A DNA stretch of 64,000 nucleotides. Origin: Stratiolaelaps scimitus. Taxonomy: Eukaryota; Arthropoda; Arachnida; Mesostigmata; Laelapidae. Of the stretch, positions 61,839 through 64,000 are shown one piece after another (the stretch's first letter is position 1; each line of letters begins with the position of its first letter). A program made the position numbers and the translations under genes. Where the stretch lies: the NCBI GenBank assembly GCA_019614645.1, contig JABWDB010000007.1, forward strand, positions 9,995,501-10,059,500, written 5' to 3'. Below the pieces are notes generated by a model, which searched no databases, was not told the origin of the DNA, and saw only the letters and a list, made by a program, of their open reading frames with translations.

Positions 61839-61880
61839 TAGAGCTATTGGTTGTGGCTTATGAAATGCGATGGTTTTCCT

Positions 61881-61909
61881 GTTGTTGTTATTGTTGTTGT
61901 TGTTGTTGT
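61881..61909. repeat. (TTG)n trinucleotide repeat
   Basis: About nine TTG units with one TTA, just beyond the SINE copy D insertion. Confidence 0.95.
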
Positions 61910-61911
61910 GC

Positions 61912-62150
61912 CAAGCTCTCTGACAATGACCTCACGCAACTTATGCATCACGTCATAGGTGTGCGTGGGTGACACTTCACGCAGGTAGTCGTCGACAACG
62001 AACAGTATCTCGGAGGCTCCAGGCTCTCGGGCCTGGTTCTCAAGAAGCGCCTCTATTATTACAGTCCTCTATCGCAGTGCGACTGGCTATATGCCTTATG
62101 GAGGCACATGCCTGACACCCGTGCCCGCAAAGGGACAATATTGTATATAT
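61912..62150. pseudogene. Protein-like stretch, strand uncertain (exon or retroelement relic)
   Basis: On the + strand, after an acceptor-like ACTTCACGCAG ending at 61984, a frame of about 55 codons reads VVVDNEQYLGGSRLSG, LVLKKRLYYY and WLYALWRHMPDTRARKG before a TAA at about 62150. On the minus strand a frame reads VIIEALLENQA, ILFVVDDYLREV and YDVMHKLREVIVREL, and a one-base shift upstream joins it to MCLHKAYSQSHCDRGL. Both look like real protein, so I cannot choose. A faint likeness of the + frame to the LINE C-terminus at 44 kb suggests a decayed element. Function unknown. Confidence 0.2.
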
Positions 62151-62159
62151 AAATCTATA

Positions 62160-64000
62160 CACAAGTATTAATTACAGCAGACATGTGCATTACCGATACT
62201 GTACAAAGCGCAGACGAGGTCTGTGGTCATCACTTTCATAGTTTAGTGGTGAGCACCATGTTTTCTTAGCTAATTCTTTTATTTCGTGGTCTACATGTTA
62301 CAAAAAAGATAGTATTCTATGCAAATTAACCGACTAATCGTTCATGAGTTAAAAAAGGTTTTGCTTGTTAGTTAACTTCACTTAGGTCCATTCTAATTTT
62401 CTTAAGATACGTTACTTTAAGTGATATATCATTTGAGAGTTTTACAATACTGTACGACAGAAAGATGCCAGATGGGCGAGGAATCTTGTCTATGGTGGGG
62501 TGCTGAAAACCGAACTGAGCTTCTGGCTTACGCAGATGATCTGGAGCTGATGGTAATGGCGAGAACGGAGTTGAGGTTTCAACTTATCCAGAGCTACGAA
62601 TGAGTTAGTAACTATTATACCCGCTACCACCTTCACTCGGATCATTGAATGCACCGCAAGGTGCAAGTATTTGCCTTTGCAGACTATTGGTTTCCTCAGC
62701 TTCAAACTCTACAGTGACGTTTTTGCACCCCGTAGAATCAACAAAGGCCCGTTGATAACAAAACTATATTTCTTCTAAATAGTTTCGTATCGTGCAGATG
62801 GGCCGAATTGCGTTAACCAATACGTTATGAAAGTCCCCGAAATCTGTGGAAGCATGCGAAAAGCTGCTTCCTTTGTCAAGTAAAAAAAAACTACTACTAT
62901 AGACCTAAAATTAATGACTACTTAGATATCAGTGGCCGATACCACCAATATAGCACAACGACAACGATGAAGCATTCTCAAATGTAAACTGTAATAACGA
63001 GGACATTACTACTCTGTCGTTAGGCTCTCCCTGCAGTCATCGCTGTAAACTGTAACAGCGAATACTTTTGGGCCTCCAGCCGAGACCCCTGTAGTGTACT
63101 ATTCCCATTTCGAATATAAGACAGTGGACAGCCAGCTGAATAGAGATCCCGATTTGTATTAGTTGGGCTAGCAGATTCCTTTCAGATGATGGATAAGAGA
63201 TACCCTCTCTTCCACAACAATTCTCACGTCTTGTGATTCAATTAGCCAATAACTGATGCAATTATTAGCCTCTTTTGTTGGTGGGCCGCGTCTATTCTTC
63301 TGGAAATCATGGCTTGGTGGGAGGGGTCTATATCAGAGAAGGTGATTGGCCAAATTCATTCAGCACGAACAAAGGTGTATCTGGATTCGATAGAGATCTC
63401 GAGTTCACAATTCTCTCCAAATCAGCCTCTTCAGGTTTCTCGGGAGGTCCTCAGACGTGTAGACATCCTCTTTCACATAGATAATGTCATCACATTCAGC
63501 AGATTCGCGAAATTGTCGTGGTAAGCGACCGCGTGAAGCTATGCGGATGTTGGGCTGATTAACGAGTGGTCACTTTCCTGGACCCTAAACATGAGACCAG
63601 TACAATAGCCGCGTCTTGTGTGCCGCGTAAGCTGTACCTTAAGTTGCAGTCAAATCAGGGTTTCGGAGAGGTCCTCGCCTTCCTCTAGTCCCTATGATTC
63701 AATCGACGGTATAGACACATGTATGCAGAACAATGTGATTCGGATCTTTTATGGAGATCTAAAAATCAAGTCACAAAGTGACATTGAGGTTAGGGCTGTA
63801 AGCTCCACCGTCATTCATTGTATGGAAATGGCTGTCTGGTACCACTGGTATTCTCTTAGACGCTTCTTAAGTCATCGCCAATTTTCTAGGGAGGTGAAGA
63901 AATTAAGACTAGTTAGAATAACCGTTATCAATCTCGTTACTTAGAATTTATCTCACCCATTGTAAAACGTATCTTCCACAAATATATTTTGCACATGGAA
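62160..64000. other. Intergenic, no gene seen
   Basis: TAGTTTAGTGGTGAGCACC at about 62240 resembles a tRNA A box without a B box. Short frames at 63.3-63.9 kb have no recognised motif. Confidence 0.45.

Noticed and set aside
62236..62260. tRNA-like A box
   Set aside because: No B box or cloverleaf follows, so it is neither a tRNA gene nor a supportable SINE.
1..64000. CRISPR array, rRNA genes, intact tRNA genes, prophage or viral insert
   Set aside because: No spaced direct repeats, no rRNA-like blocks, no tRNA with closed stems, and no viral protein motif seen.

Overview
This 64-kb window is animal nuclear DNA with one certain protein-coding gene: an intronless 1,203-residue Toll receptor of the long-Toll class (Toll-6 / Tollo / 18-wheeler type) at 53496-57107 on the + strand. 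The receptor type, the lack of any operon structure, the dense (AT)n and (CT)n microsatellites and the short retroposons all point to an arthropod. A mite such as a mesostigmatid would fit, but that last step is inference, because no species-specific marker can be read here.

Layout. From 1 to about 49.7 kb I find no convincing gene. AT-rich intergenic DNA alternates with GC-richer islands at roughly 5.2-7.4, 13.6-14.8, 19.9-20.6, 22.3-23.1, 40.2-41.3, 46.1-46.8 and 47.4-47.9 kb, which could be enhancers, noncoding exons or unrecognised coding exons. Scattered through it are retroposon pieces: (i) a tRNA-derived SINE family, with four copies at 2166-2359, 27918-28086, 44381-44563 and 61777-61838, three of them bounded by clear target-site duplications; (ii) two related 3' ends of a non-LTR retrotransposon coding region at 31036-31280 and 44072-44330; (iii) a short repeat ending in AATAAACC with four clear copies and one doubtful one; (iv) single tRNA-like relics. 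There is also an 80-bp perfect palindrome around an (AT)n core, a 31-position imperfect hairpin that looks like a small-RNA precursor, and a perfect 31-bp tandem duplication.

At 49.8 kb a TATA box and initiator at canonical spacing lie 3.7 kb upstream of the Toll start on the same strand, followed by a GC-rich block with a possible splice donor. This may be the Toll promoter and a noncoding first exon. Downstream of Toll the reading frame stays open for 45 codons past a TGA-C stop, a context known to be leaky, so a longer receptor tail by stop-codon readthrough is possible. The rest, 57.3-64 kb, is intergenic with candidate polyadenylation signals, repeat relics and a few protein-like stretches that I cannot identify.

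I see no tRNA or rRNA gene, CRISPR array, integrated virus or bacterial insert. Every exon proposal apart from Toll is weak and is scored so.
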